This document shows positions 1 to 8,805 of a stretch of DNA of 64,000 nt, in pieces (within the stretch, counting starts at the first letter, position 1; every line of letters begins with the position of its first letter). This stretch comes from Burkholderiales bacterium (lineage in GTDB: Bacteria > Pseudomonadota > Gammaproteobacteria > Burkholderiales > WYBJ01), in the NCBI GenBank assembly GCA_022841915.1, contig JALHQN010000006.1, positions 248,001 through 312,000 of the forward strand, read 5' to 3'. The notes under the pieces were generated by a model. It had not been told where the DNA came from. It worked only from the letters and a program-made list of their open reading frames with translations, and ran no database searches. A program made the translations under genes and the position numbers.

Positions 1-588
1 GGAGAGATCACCCCGACGCGTGGCATGCAGCGCGATGTTCGGCGTGACAGCCAGCGCAATCGCTTGACCGAGTTTGTGCTCATCCAGCGCGAGTAGCTTG
101 CCCGCGCCCACCGCAGTGGCGACCGCTGTATAGAGCACGTGGTCCATGCCGTGATCGCGCATGCAGGCCCCCCGAAAGAAGGCGAAGTAGACTTCGTAGG
201 CAAGCGCTATCGCGGTCAGCAAAGCCTTGCCATCCGAACGCGTGACCTCCGCCATGGCCAGCATGGGGGCGATCACATCACTGGGATGCCCACCGCCTCC
301 AGGCAGCGTGTCGTTGCCGTCGAGATAGCGCATCATGACGCCGTTGGCGAAGGTAGCCAACTCGGGCAGCGTACGAAGTGGTGTACCGAGAATGCGTGCC
401 CCGGCGTCGCACGTCGTGCGACTTGCGAGCCGACGTGCGATGCGGCATGGTTCATCCTCGTAAGCGCCCAGCCCGCAGCCCAGCGCATCGATCAGGCGAC
501 GCTTGGCTTCGTGCACAGCCCTCGTGGTGAGCCCCGAGAACTGCAACTGCTGCGCGTAGCCGGCGATACGTTCTAAGGTGCCATCCAT
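1..588 (-). CDS. MmgE/PrpD family protein (partial, C-terminus beyond window)
   Basis: This is the N-terminal 196 residues of an MmgE/PrpD family protein, a group that includes 2-methylcitrate dehydratase and other dehydratases or isomerases. It begins ATG-GAT-GGC, preceded by AGGGAAG as a possible ribosome site. The visible N-terminus has the family pattern: a helical start ending in LIDALGCGLGAYE, then GTPLRTLPELATFANG, an RYLDGNDT motif and GGHPSDVIAPMLAMAE. A second, complete paralogue lies at 31406-32767 and shows the same blocks. It is the last visible gene of a minus-strand run that also holds a LeuCD-type hydratase, so an organic-acid dehydratase role is likely. The true substrate is unknown. 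Confidence 0.9.
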   Translation of the reverse strand, partial: MDGTLERIAGYAQQLQFSGLTTRAVHEAKRRLIDALGCGLGAYEDEPCRIARRLASRTTCDAGARILGTPLRTLPELATFANGVMMRYLDGNDTLPGGGGHPSDVIAPMLAMAEVTRSDGKALLTAIALAYEVYFAFFRGACMRDHGMDHVLYTAVATAVGAGKLLALDEHKLGQAIALAVTPNIALHATRRGDLS

Positions 589-614
589 CGCATCTTCCCT
601 GTTCAGTGCCTGCT

Positions 615-1583
615 TTACTGGGGCTTGATCCCCGCTGCACGCGCGAGCTCGATGTTCTGGGCGACCTCGCGTTGAATCATTGCAGTGAACTGTTCCGGCG
701 AGTTGGTTTGAGCTTCGAGGCCTTGCCTGAGAAGGTCCGCCCTCATATCGGGCGCATCCACCACCTTTCGGACACCCGTGTTTAGACGCGAGAGGATATC
801 GGGTGGCAAATTGGCCGGTGCCATCATGCCGTACCAACCGGTCCTGTCGTAGCCCGTTATCCCCGCCTCGTGTAGTGTTGGCAGATCTGGCATCAGAACT
901 GAGCGCTTCGCGGTACTTATCGCGATGGCTCGCAAGCGACCAGCCGCAAGAAGCGGCTGTGCGGCGGTCACACTCGCGAAAATCATGTCGGACTCCCCCG
1001 AAGCGACTCCGATCACCCCTTGCGAGACCCCCTTGTACGGCACGTGGATTGTTTTCACGCGTGCGAGCGAGTTGAATAGCTCGGCCGCCAGATGGGCCGA
1101 ACTGCCGATGCCGGAGGTGGCATAGTTGAGCGAACCCTGCTTAGCGCGTGCGATCGCCATCAACTCCTTGGCACTCTTGGCGGGCACCGACGGATGGATG
1201 GCCAGGACAAAGGGGCCACTGGCAATCAGTGAAACCGGCGAGAAGTCCTTCGGCAAGACATAGCTCAATTTCGCACGCATGGCCGGCTGGATGCTGTCAG
1301 CGGCCGCCATGACGAGCAAGGTGTATCCGTCCGGGGCCGCTTTGGCGACCGCTTCTGTGGCGATGATGCCCCCGGATCCGGCGCGGTTTTCCACCACGAA
1401 CGGCTGCCCTAGGCTCTCCGAGAGTTTCTGCGCAACCATCCTTGCTGCCGTATCGGTGCCTCCACCAGCAGCGAAGCCGACCAGGATACGCACTGGCTTT
1501 GCGGGATAGATCTGGGCGGTTGCCGTTCCAGCCACCGCATAAGCGGCGACTGCGATCGATGTCAAAACGAAATGTGTGCGCAT
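615..1583 (-). CDS. Bug/TctC-family periplasmic solute-binding protein
   Basis: A 322-residue extracytoplasmic binding protein of the Bug (TctC) family, which binds carboxylates between two lobes. The chosen ATG gives a clean signal peptide (MRTHF...AGTATAQ) and has AAGGATGG upstream; an in-frame ATG farther upstream would add 22 residues that do not fit a signal peptide. After the signal come the family blocks YPAKPVRILVGFAAGG, GGTDTAAR, VVENRAGSGG and APDGYTLLV, and the C-terminus ends AAGIKPQ. It lies 26 bp before the PrpD gene and follows the 4,5-dihydroxyphthalate decarboxylase-like gene, so it probably supplies the substrate for this cluster. No TctA or TctB membrane gene is nearby. Confidence 0.95.
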   Translation of the reverse strand: MRTHFVLTSIAVAAYAVAGTATAQIYPAKPVRILVGFAAGGGTDTAARMVAQKLSESLGQPFVVENRAGSGGIIATEAVAKAAPDGYTLLVMAAADSIQPAMRAKLSYVLPKDFSPVSLIASGPFVLAIHPSVPAKSAKELMAIARAKQGSLNYATSGIGSSAHLAAELFNSLARVKTIHVPYKGVSQGVIGVASGESDMIFASVTAAQPLLAAGRLRAIAISTAKRSVLMPDLPTLHEAGITGYDRTGWYGMMAPANLPPDILSRLNTGVRKVVDAPDMRADLLRQGLEAQTNSPEQFTAMIQREVAQNIELARAAGIKPQ

Positions 1584-1799
1584 TCGCGGCCATCCTTGTT
1601 CGGTGGTGAATTCGATCGGAGTACATAGGCCCGAGCGCGCCTTCATCAAGCCTCGTCACTGGCCAGATATAACGGGTTGCGGATTTTTCCATCCACCCCC
1701 GCACAGCCAGCGCGCGCGGTAACGTTCAGACGTGCTCGCCCCATTCCCGTTGTGAGCGAGAAGCACAGAGCCCAAGAAACTCCTCCTCCAGACGTAGCA

Positions 1800-2792
1800 C
1801 TACGTGTCCATCGTCGACTCCGCGAAGACTTCTTCCAGCGGGATGAGGCGCGGCGTAAGCCCCTGCTCGAGGGAATACTGCGCGACTGTTTCAAGCGCCG
1901 CACGATTGGCCTTGATGCCGTGCTGGAGAAGGGTAACGTTCAAGCTGGCATACGCCTCCGGCGACAGCAGCCCTGCGGACAAGTGATATTCCGCATGCTC
2001 GATACGTTGCGCGTTTGCGATCTCGTTTGCGCGAACAAATGCCTTATAGAGATTCAAGACCACCCACGGATGGTGATCAACCACAGTGCGCTTTACCGCC
2101 ATGCCGTGATTGATCGGGAAAAGTCCACACTTCTTGTAATAGCGCGCGCCTTCCGCCACCGGGTCCCGAAACAGCGGCTCGATGTCAGGATGATTCCAAA
2201 GGTCCGCAGTGCTACGGTCGATCAGATTGCGATCAATGAAATACAGTAGCGTGGCATCGAGCTCACCCGAGAGCATCATCGTGCCTATGTTCTTCTCTGG
2301 TGGTATGCGGTGAACAGTGACACCCGGCGGGGGGCGGAATCCTGTCGCTCCCCCGTGACTTTGCGCTGGCGAGCGCTCCATCCAGAACTCCATCTCGCTA
2401 GGCGCGACGCCCCATTCGTGCTCGAGTATCCCGCGCGACCAAACCGCAGCGGTCTGCTGGTACTCGGGTACGCCGACTCGCTTTCCGCGCATGTCAGCGG
2501 GGCTCGCGATACCCGCCGCCTTTCGAACCAAGATCCAGTTCTGAAAGAAATGTCGGGTCGTGAATATCGGCAGCCCCACGAAGCGCTCGTCGCCACGAGC
2601 GCGCGCCATCGACAAAGAGGAGAACGACAGTTCCGATACGTCAAAATCCGCGAACTTGAGCTGGCGCCAGAACATTTCCGACGGATGCAGTTCAGTGGGA
2701 ATGAGATCAATGCCATCGGGCTTGACTGAACCATCGAATATCGGCCGCGTTCTCGGGTTCCGAGTCATCGCGATGCTTAGCTGAAGGTTCAT
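1800..2792 (-). CDS. 4,5-dihydroxyphthalate decarboxylase-like protein
   Basis: A 330-residue protein that resembles the 4,5-dihydroxyphthalate decarboxylase (Pht5) group, whose members adopt a periplasmic-binding-protein-like fold but lack a signal peptide. Supporting segments are the N-terminal LQLSIAMTRNPRTRPIFDGSV, a central FTTRHFFQNWILVRKAAGI followed by ADMRGKRVGVPEY, and a late FPINHGMAVKR. It starts with a normal ATG and no leader, so it should be cytoplasmic. It sits between the LeuD-type gene and a Bug gene on the same strand. Family members act on aromatic or other carboxylates, but many are only annotated by homology, so decarboxylation of phthalate here is not established. Confidence 0.8.
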   Translation of the reverse strand: MNLQLSIAMTRNPRTRPIFDGSVKPDGIDLIPTELHPSEMFWRQLKFADFDVSELSFSSLSMARARGDERFVGLPIFTTRHFFQNWILVRKAAGIASPADMRGKRVGVPEYQQTAAVWSRGILEHEWGVAPSEMEFWMERSPAQSHGGATGFRPPPGVTVHRIPPEKNIGTMMLSGELDATLLYFIDRNLIDRSTADLWNHPDIEPLFRDPVAEGARYYKKCGLFPINHGMAVKRTVVDHHPWVVLNLYKAFVRANEIANAQRIEHAEYHLSAGLLSPEAYASLNVTLLQHGIKANRAALETVAQYSLEQGLTPRLIPLEEVFAESTMDT

Positions 2793-2939
2793 GTCGGATC
2801 ACTCTCTGTCACGATTGGCACTGCACATAAGGCACGGGTTGATGCAGGTCACTCGACTCGGCCGCCCCTCGCTCAGCCTTTCCGCCTACGCCCAAGCGCA
2901 GGCGGGAGCGCCCTTGCCCGGACGCACAGCGCTGCACGT

Positions 2940-3566
2940 TCACGTGACGCGGCCTGCCTGGAAGAGCCAAGGCAAACGCTTCATATAAGCGGCCTCGAAC
3001 TGAGCAATTTCATCCCGATGCTTCAGGGTGACATCGATCTCATCGCGGCCGTCGATGAGCCTGGACTTGCGCGAACTGTCGATCTCGAACCGATACGTCA
3101 CTCCATCGGATGAGACGACCTGCTGGTTCGGCAGATCGATTGTCAACTCCGACCCTGGACTCGATTCAAGCCCTTCACACAGGTTACGTACAACGGGATC
3201 GGGCAGCGTCGCGCAGACAACCCCGTTCTGTGCACAATTGCTGCTGAAGATGTCGGAGAAACCGGAAGCGATGACGGCGCGGATGCCGAAATCTCGAAGC
3301 GCGTAGACCGCACCCTCACGAGTCGATCCGCAGCCAAAATTCGGCCCGGAGATCAAGATCTGCGCCTGCCTGTACGCGGGCATGTTAAGCACGAAGCTCG
3401 GATCTTCTCGTTCGTCCGGGCCGCGCCGCTTGTCATGGAACAAGAAATTACCGTAGCCAGCAGACAAGGGTTTGCGCAAGAATCGATGCGGGATGAGTTC
3501 ATCCGTATCGACGTCCGCGTGATAAAAGGGGGCTGCCACTGCCTTCAACACGGTGAAACTTTCCAT
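2940..3566 (-). CDS. leuD: LeuD-type small subunit of an aconitase-family hydratase
   Basis: A 208-residue small (swivel) subunit of the isopropylmalate isomerase family. The ATG lies 2 bp after the stop of the large-subunit gene, with AGGAG upstream, which indicates translational coupling; a longer upstream frame overlaps leuC and is rejected. Diagnostic motifs are the VDTDELIPHRFL block near the N-terminus and GPNFGCGSTREGAVYAL around residues 75-90. The pair is embedded among catabolic genes (PrpD, Bug, flavin oxidoreductase) with no leuB or leuA nearby. It is therefore more likely a dedicated degradative hydratase (such as citraconate or dimethylmaleate type) than the leucine biosynthesis enzyme. 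The gene symbol denotes family only. Confidence 0.88.
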   Translation of the reverse strand: MESFTVLKAVAAPFYHADVDTDELIPHRFLRKPLSAGYGNFLFHDKRRGPDEREDPSFVLNMPAYRQAQILISGPNFGCGSTREGAVYALRDFGIRAVIASGFSDIFSSNCAQNGVVCATLPDPVVRNLCEGLESSPGSELTIDLPNQQVVSSDGVTYRFEIDSSRKSRLIDGRDEIDVTLKHRDEIAQFEAAYMKRLPWLFQAGRVT

Positions 3567-3568
3567 GC

Positions 3569-4975
3569 TTAGCTCCTGAGCAGAGGACGCACGTCGACGA
3601 TGCGTCCCGCAATGGCGGCAGCCGCAGCCATGGCAGGGCTCATGAGATGCGTACGGCTGCCCTTGCCTTGGCGCCCCTCCATATTGCGATTCGATGTAGA
3701 CGCGCAACGCTCTCCGCGCGGGACCAGATCACCATTGGATCCCGTACACATTGAACAGCCCGAATCACGCCACTCGAATCCGGCGCGAAGGAAGATCTCG
3801 TGCAGCCCTTCCGCCTCTGCCTCGCGCTTCACGGTTCTGGATCCGGGCACGACAATGGCGGGAATCCGCGCTCGATGACCGTCGGCCACACGCGCTGCCG
3901 CTCGCAAGTCTTCGAGACGGGCATTGGTGCAAGAGCCTATGAAGACTCGGTCGATCGCGATATTGCTGACCGGGGTGCCGGCCTCGATCGCCATGTATGC
4001 CAGCGCGTGTGTTGCTCGCGCTCGACGACCTGGATCCGCGAAAGACGCCGGATCCGGAACGGTCTCGTCGACACCACACGCCTCGTCCTGTGACGTGCCC
4101 CAGGTCACCATCGGAGCGACCTTCGAGCCGTCCATCTCGATCTCCGTGTGGAATTCGGCGCCCGGGTCGCTTGGCAGACTTGCCCAGAATTCCTGCGCCT
4201 GCTCCCAGGCAGCGCCTTGCGGCGCGTATGGCGTACTGCGCAGGTATTCGTAGGTTTTTTCGTCCGGCGCCACCATGCCGGCGCGCGCTCCGGCCTCGAT
4301 GGTCATGTTGCACAAGGTCATGCGAGCCTCCATCGAGAGCGCACGCACAGCATGCCCTGCATACTCGATCGCACTGCCGCTGCCGCCTCCAATGCCCAAG
4401 CGGGCAATGATCGCAAGAATGAGGTCCTTTGCGCTGACCCCGGTGGCTAGCTCTCCGTTCACCGTGAGTCGCATTGCTCGCGGTGCCTTGAACCAAAGCG
4501 TTTGCGTCGCGAGGATGTGCTTGATCTGCGATGCACCCACGCCGAATGCGAGCGCGCCGAACGCCCCATTGGTGCATGTGTGCGAATCTGATCCGACGAT
4601 GAGCATTCCCGGATGAGTCATGCCGAGTTCCGGCGCGACCACATGCATGATGCCCTGCTGCGGATGATCGATGCCGTAGTGAACGATCCCGGTACGCTGC
4701 GCATTGGATTGCAGCCGCTCGACCATCCCTCGCGCCTCAGCATCCCGTATACCAGCGCTGCCACGCGCCCGGCCGGTGGTGGGCACATAGTGATCCGCGA
4801 AGGCTACAGTCTGCAGCGGACGCAGAATGTCGCGTCCCTCTCTGGCCAACCCATCAAAGGCGTAGAACGGCCCCTCATGCACTACGTTGTAATCGACATA
4901 CAACAGCAGATCCCCATCACCGCTTCTAGTCACGGTATGGAGATCGATGATCTTGCGAAGCATGGTGGTCGGCAT
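3569..4975 (-). CDS. leuC: LeuC-type large subunit of an aconitase-family hydratase
   Basis: A 468-residue iron-sulfur large subunit paired with the downstream LeuD-type gene. The three cluster cysteines are visible, one in IGSCTNARLEDLRAAARV and two in SGCSMCTGSNGD. SDSHTCTNGAFGALAFGVGAS is the usual substrate-binding stretch. The start was placed at the ATG giving MPTTMLRKIIDLH, where the family normally begins; an upstream in-frame start would add 11 unsupported residues. Together the two subunits would hydrate or isomerise a hydroxy-dicarboxylate. Its neighbours are all catabolic, which argues against a housekeeping leucine role. The real substrate cannot be inferred from the sequence. 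Confidence 0.9.
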   Translation of the reverse strand: MPTTMLRKIIDLHTVTRSGDGDLLLYVDYNVVHEGPFYAFDGLAREGRDILRPLQTVAFADHYVPTTGRARGSAGIRDAEARGMVERLQSNAQRTGIVHYGIDHPQQGIMHVVAPELGMTHPGMLIVGSDSHTCTNGAFGALAFGVGASQIKHILATQTLWFKAPRAMRLTVNGELATGVSAKDLILAIIARLGIGGGSGSAIEYAGHAVRALSMEARMTLCNMTIEAGARAGMVAPDEKTYEYLRSTPYAPQGAAWEQAQEFWASLPSDPGAEFHTEIEMDGSKVAPMVTWGTSQDEACGVDETVPDPASFADPGRRARATHALAYMAIEAGTPVSNIAIDRVFIGSCTNARLEDLRAAARVADGHRARIPAIVVPGSRTVKREAEAEGLHEIFLRAGFEWRDSGCSMCTGSNGDLVPRGERCASTSNRNMEGRQGKGSRTHLMSPAMAAAAAIAGRIVDVRPLLRS

Positions 4976-5235
4976 GAGGAACCCTACGCGTAAAGTCCGT
5001 CGAAACAAGTCCTAGGGGGCCACTTCGCACTCAAACCACAACCGATTCGGCGTCGAAACGATCGATTCGAGCCCTACGTAAGCGAGGTGCTGCACAGACA
5101 GTTCGAGCACACAGCCCTGACAGGCCCGACCTCCGGCAGACCGGCCTCCATCCCACACCGCCGCTGTCCGATCTCGTCGACCTTGCCCTCCTCCTTCTGC
5201 ACACGCGTCACTGCCTCCTCCTTCGCGCGCGGGCA
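4976..5235. other. Intergenic, no supported gene
   Basis: This 260-bp gap between the flavin oxidoreductase and leuC holds a minus-strand stretch with two copies of GAAGGAGGAGG, but no reading frame with convincing protein character. No terminator hairpin with a T run was seen. Confidence 0.5.
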
Positions 5236-6408
5236 CTACTCCTCGGTGTAACCCGTCTTGGAACGACGGTCGAGCCACCAGCCATACTGAACCGGCATGT
5301 CCCCGTATTGTTTGTCGTGCCCAAGAGCCCGCGCCGCATGTGCCGGCCAAAAAGGGTTGTAGAGCAGTTCGCGGCCGATGGCCACTAGATCCGCCTGCCC
5401 CTTGACCAGGATCTCTTCCGCCTGCCTGGGATGCACGATCAGGCCGACGGCCATCGTCATCACTGCCGCATCTTTACGCACACGCTCCGCGTACGGCACC
5501 TGGAATCCCAGCTTTGGCGCGATACGGCTTGCCGTGGGTGACCGAATCGAAATTCCGCTCGCCGAGCAGTCGATCACGTCGACACCCAGTGACTTCAACT
5601 CGCGGGCAAGAATCACGGTGTCATCGATCGTCCAACCGCCCTCGTCGACGGCAGAGACCCGGAAGAAGAGCGGCTTGTGCTGCGGCCACACCCTACGCAC
5701 GGCCTCGGTAACCTCGAGCGCGAATCGCATACGATTGCCGAGACTGCCGCCGTACCTATCTGCACGCTTGTTCGATGCGGGTGACAGAAACTCGTGGATG
5801 AGGTAGCCGTGCGCACCGTGAATCTCAAGAATCTCGAAGCCAGCCTGGTCGGCACGCATCGCGGCCTTGACCCAATTGCTCTGGACCTCATCGATATCCT
5901 GCTTGCTCATTTCGCGCGGAAGCGGCCAACCTTCGAGATACTCGACCGCACTCGGGCCGATGACTTCCCAGTGCTCCTGACCTTCGACCGGCACGCTGCG
6001 ATCCAGTGCGCCAAATCCATCCCAAGGCTTGTACGTCCCGGCCTTGCGCCCGGCATGATTGAGCTGAATCGACGGGGTTGCGCCCTGCTCCTTCAGGAAC
6101 TTAGCAAGCCGCTGCAGCGGTGCGATGTGCTCATCCTTCCAGATCCCCATGTCACCGACCGTGCCTAACCCTCGGCGCTCAATCTTGGTAGCTTCCGTAA
6201 AGACTGAACCTGCACCTCCCATCGCGAACTTTGCGAAATGCGCGAAGTGCCAATCAGTGAGGAATCCGTCGATCGACGAATACTGCGCCATCGGAGAGAC
6301 CACAATGCGATTGCGCAACTGAACCCCTCGTATTTCCAGAGGCTGGAAAAGCATCGCTTGCGTCTGACCGGCCGTAGAGGCTTGCGCCATGGTGATCGGA
6401 AGAGACAC
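5236..6408 (-). CDS. NADH:flavin oxidoreductase, old yellow enzyme family
   Basis: A 390-residue single-domain FMN-dependent ene-reductase of the YqjM/XenA type. The barrel is seen from LFQPLEIRGVQLRNRIVVSPM through the active-site motif HGAHGYLIHEFLSPASN and the adjacent DRYGGS, to a late VGLIVHPRQAEEIL and DLVAIGRELLYNP. There is no iron-sulfur or second flavin domain, unlike the protein at 20108-22156. These enzymes reduce activated double bonds of enones or enoates with NAD(P)H. It is the first gene of the minus-strand unit running to the window edge. An IclR-type operator candidate (6484-6506) lies 76 bp upstream of its start. An ATG six codons further in is an alternative start. Confidence 0.92.
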   Translation of the reverse strand: MSLPITMAQASTAGQTQAMLFQPLEIRGVQLRNRIVVSPMAQYSSIDGFLTDWHFAHFAKFAMGGAGSVFTEATKIERRGLGTVGDMGIWKDEHIAPLQRLAKFLKEQGATPSIQLNHAGRKAGTYKPWDGFGALDRSVPVEGQEHWEVIGPSAVEYLEGWPLPREMSKQDIDEVQSNWVKAAMRADQAGFEILEIHGAHGYLIHEFLSPASNKRADRYGGSLGNRMRFALEVTEAVRRVWPQHKPLFFRVSAVDEGGWTIDDTVILARELKSLGVDVIDCSASGISIRSPTASRIAPKLGFQVPYAERVRKDAAVMTMAVGLIVHPRQAEEILVKGQADLVAIGRELLYNPFWPAHAARALGHDKQYGDMPVQYGWWLDRRSKTGYTEE

Positions 6409-6483
6409 TACCGTGGACTCCTCGGGCCGAAATCGCCCACAAAACCGAGCAATGGCTGGGGCATCCTAAGATGCGCTAACTGC

Positions 6484-6506
6484 GTTCATTATACTGAACG
6501 CCATTC
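6484..6506 (-). promoter_or_regulatory. Operator candidate, triple half-site type (site A)
   Basis: On the plus strand the site reads GTTC-ATTATACT-GAAC-GCC-ATTC. The same half-site order and spacing recurs at 10485, 15488 and 17745. On the minus strand the 8-bp spacer contains TATAAT, so it could overlap the promoter -10 box of the flavin oxidoreductase gene that starts 76 bp downstream. The insertion sequence begins about 35 bp further upstream. I infer that the IclR protein encoded at 16891-17661 is the binder, because one site lies in front of its own gene. Confidence 0.6.
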
Positions 6507-6540
6507 ACTAACACGATACTCAGTCGATAAACGGGTGTCA

Positions 6541-7965
6541 ACATTCAGCCTCTTCCAATGGGGTATGAGCCTGAAGGAGGGTTCGTGTTTCCAACGGGGT
6601 ATGAGCCTGAAGCGGGGTTGTTGGGTCGATCATCACAGCGTGGTGATCGATATGAACGATACGAAACTCGTCACCCTCGAGCAGCTGCGGGGGTTCTTGG
6701 CCGGAGCGGCCGATCTGGGCCTGACGGCAGTGGCGGATCCAGCGGCCCGTTATGGCTTGATCAAGGGGGTGCTCAAGCGGTTCAAGTACCCCTTGCTGGG
6801 CAAAGCCGATCGTGGGGTGGTCCGACGCTACCTGCTTCGAGTCACCGGGTACTCGCGCCCTCAGCTCACACGCCTGACTGCGCAGTACCTGCGCAGTGGG
6901 CGCCTGGTGCGCCGCTACCGGGCTAACCCCAGCTCCTACACCCGCAAGTACACCCCGCAGGACGTCCTGCTGCTGGCCGAACTCGACAGCCTGCACGCCA
7001 GCCTGTCCGGCCCCGCGACCCGGGTGCTTCTGGAGCGGGCCTATCACCTCTTCGGCCAGCCAGCCTACACCCGCTTAGCCACCATCTCGGTGTCCCATCT
7101 GTACAACCTGCGCGCCCAGCCTCTGTACCAGCAGCAGCGCGTGCATTACAGCAAGACTCAAACACGGCCCAGCACCCTGGGTGTGCGCCGTGCGCCGGCG
7201 CCCGAAGGCCGGCCCGGGTTCATCCGCATCGACACGGTCCATCAGGGCGACCACGACGGGCGCAAGGGTCTGTATCACATCAATGCCGTCGACATCATCA
7301 CCCAGTGGGAATTGGTCGCCACCTGCGAGCGCATCAGCGAGGCTTACCTCCTACCAGTGATCGGCGAACTGCTCGCCGGCTTCCCGTTCGAGGTCCTGGG
7401 CTTTCACTCCGACGGTGGCAGTGAGTACGTCAATCACGACGTGGCCAAGCTGTTGGAGAAGTTACGCGTGGAGTTCACCCGCTCGCGACCACGCCATACC
7501 AACGACAATGCTCTGGCAGAGAGCAAGAACGCCAGTGTGATCCGCAAGCAGTTCGGCTACGCCCATATCCCTCAGCATCACGCAGCCGACATGAACACCT
7601 TCTGTCGCGAATTCCTCAATCCCTACATCAACTACCACCGGCCATGCTACTTCGCCGTCGACGACATCGATGCCAAGGGCAAGGTGCGTAAGCGCTACCC
7701 GCGCGAGCTGATCATGACGCCGTTCGACAAGCTCAGAACCATGCCATCCCAGAACGTGAATCTAAAACCCGGAATCACCCTCGACACCCTGGCCCAGGAG
7801 GCCCACCAAATGACCGATAATCAGGCCGCGAAGGCGCTCACCGACGCCCGCTCAAAGCTCTTCCGATCCATCCACCGTCGATCCAGAACCGCCGCCTAAG
7901 GTCTACCCCATCCAGCCCGCTTCAGGCTCATTCCACTATTGGAAAAGACTCATTCCCTGAGAAGC
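6541..7965 (+). mobile_element. Insertion sequence with DD35E transposase (boundaries approximate)
   Basis: The transposase gene is flanked by related inverted ends. The left end carries two near-identical copies of a 24-bp element, TTCCAAYGGGGTATGAGCCTGAAG, at 6553-6576 and 6589-6612. The right end carries an inverted relative at 7920-7944 (reading TTCCAATAGTGGAATGAGCC on the minus strand) and part of another copy up to about 7960. The outer ends are less well matched, so the exact termini and any target duplication were not resolved. The element lies upstream of operator site A and interrupts no recognisable gene. Confidence 0.7.
6652..7899 (+). CDS. DD35E integrase-core (rve) transposase
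   Basis: A 415-residue transposase. The N-terminal half contains a helix-turn-helix-like segment (residues about 55-85). The catalytic core follows, with Asp194 in GFIRIDTVHQGD, Asp254 in GFHSDGGSEYV and Glu290 in NDNALAESKN, giving exact D-x35-E spacing. The ATG chosen opens MNDTKLVTLEQLRG. The frame is open farther upstream through the terminal repeats, so a start at 6565 cannot be excluded. The protein resembles ISNCY/IS481-like elements that carry an integrase core without an orfA partner, but I could not assign a named group. The frame is intact and the element may be active. Confidence 0.85.
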   Translation: MNDTKLVTLEQLRGFLAGAADLGLTAVADPAARYGLIKGVLKRFKYPLLGKADRGVVRRYLLRVTGYSRPQLTRLTAQYLRSGRLVRRYRANPSSYTRKYTPQDVLLLAELDSLHASLSGPATRVLLERAYHLFGQPAYTRLATISVSHLYNLRAQPLYQQQRVHYSKTQTRPSTLGVRRAPAPEGRPGFIRIDTVHQGDHDGRKGLYHINAVDIITQWELVATCERISEAYLLPVIGELLAGFPFEVLGFHSDGGSEYVNHDVAKLLEKLRVEFTRSRPRHTNDNALAESKNASVIRKQFGYAHIPQHHAADMNTFCREFLNPYINYHRPCYFAVDDIDAKGKVRKRYPRELIMTPFDKLRTMPSQNVNLKPGITLDTLAQEAHQMTDNQAAKALTDARSKLFRSIHRRSRTAA

Positions 7966-8273
7966 GAATCGCAGGGACGCCATTGCACGTCACACTGATG
8001 CCGCGGGATCGCATCTAGATGCGGTTTCGACAGGACAGGGGCATCGCCCGCCCGCTTGCAATCGCGATGTTTCGCATCGCCAACAAGCGCCAAATACCCC
8101 AGCGCACAGCTCGCAGTGCGCCCCCGATGTTGTGCACGGCACGCCTGGCCATACCTGGTTCATCAAGAAGAACGCAAGCAAAGGAACCGATACGACAGAG
8201 CGCTACCCGCGTGCCAAAGCCGTGACCGTGGCTCCGAGTCCAGAAACGCCAGTCCGCACCAGCGCGAATTCGG
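7966..8273. other. Intergenic between the insertion sequence and the VOC gene
   Basis: About 300 bp with open frames on both strands but none with recognisable protein character, ribosome site or family motif. It is probably non-coding sequence left next to the insertion element. Confidence 0.5.
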
Positions 8274-8660
8274 CTATTCGCCCGGGATGCACCACACTTT
8301 GCGGGCATGCTCTACTGTAGCCACGTCAAAGTGAATCCCGTTCGGGTCGCGATACTTACGCTCTGACATAGGCCCACCGCCAATATTCTTTATTTGGCCA
8401 TGGTAAACCCCACCATTGCCTTCGACCTTGAGTGCGCCCGTCTGCATGTCATCGACCAAGAAGCCGATATGATGGAGCCCCTTTCGGCCCTCGGCGTTAA
8501 CGTTCCCCGAGTGAATGATCGCCAGGCTGACGATGCCATCTGACAGCATGATGGCCACATCCGACTGTCTAACGCGCTTCAACTCGAAGGCCTTTTCGTA
8601 GAACTGGGCAGTGCCCTCCATGTCGTCGACGGTGAGTGCGATATGACGAAGCTTTCCCAT
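8274..8660 (-). CDS. VOC (glyoxalase/dioxygenase fold) family protein
   Basis: A 128-residue single-domain vicinal-oxygen-chelate protein. It opens MGKLRHIALTVDDMEGTAQFYEKAF, a classic first beta-alpha unit with the metal-ligand histidine. It continues with KGLHHIGFLVDDM (second histidine region) and ends with RDPNGIHFDVAT, where a third ligand is expected. The start has AAGGAGGATTT upstream. Family members include lactoylglutathione lyase, methylmalonyl-CoA epimerase and extradiol dioxygenases; the length is compatible with the lyase or epimerase groups. It lies 145 bp after a CoA-transferase on the same strand, so it probably belongs to that unit. No specific reaction can be assigned. Confidence 0.88.
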   Translation of the reverse strand: MGKLRHIALTVDDMEGTAQFYEKAFELKRVRQSDVAIMLSDGIVSLAIIHSGNVNAEGRKGLHHIGFLVDDMQTGALKVEGNGGVYHGQIKNIGGGPMSERKYRDPNGIHFDVATVEHARKVWCIPGE

Positions 8661-8805
8661 AAATCCTCCTTCACTGGGTTATGTCGCTGACAGAAACTTG
8701 CCATAGCCGGCTCGTCCTGTCGCTTACAGGGAGGCCGCCGCGTGTGGCACGGCTTGCCGCCCTATTTTGCTGCTGATCCGGGTGTTGTTTCTCCATGGCT
8801 AGCGC

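Noticed and set aside
3765-4577. Long open frame overlapping leuC in another phase
   Set aside because: It overlaps a clear gene and has no domain pattern. Such frames are common in GC-rich DNA.
5012-5235. Minus-strand frame between the flavin reductase and leuC, with a C-x-x-C-like tail in one phase
   Set aside because: No conserved domain, no stable start, and the cysteine pattern appears in only one phase. It looks like chance.
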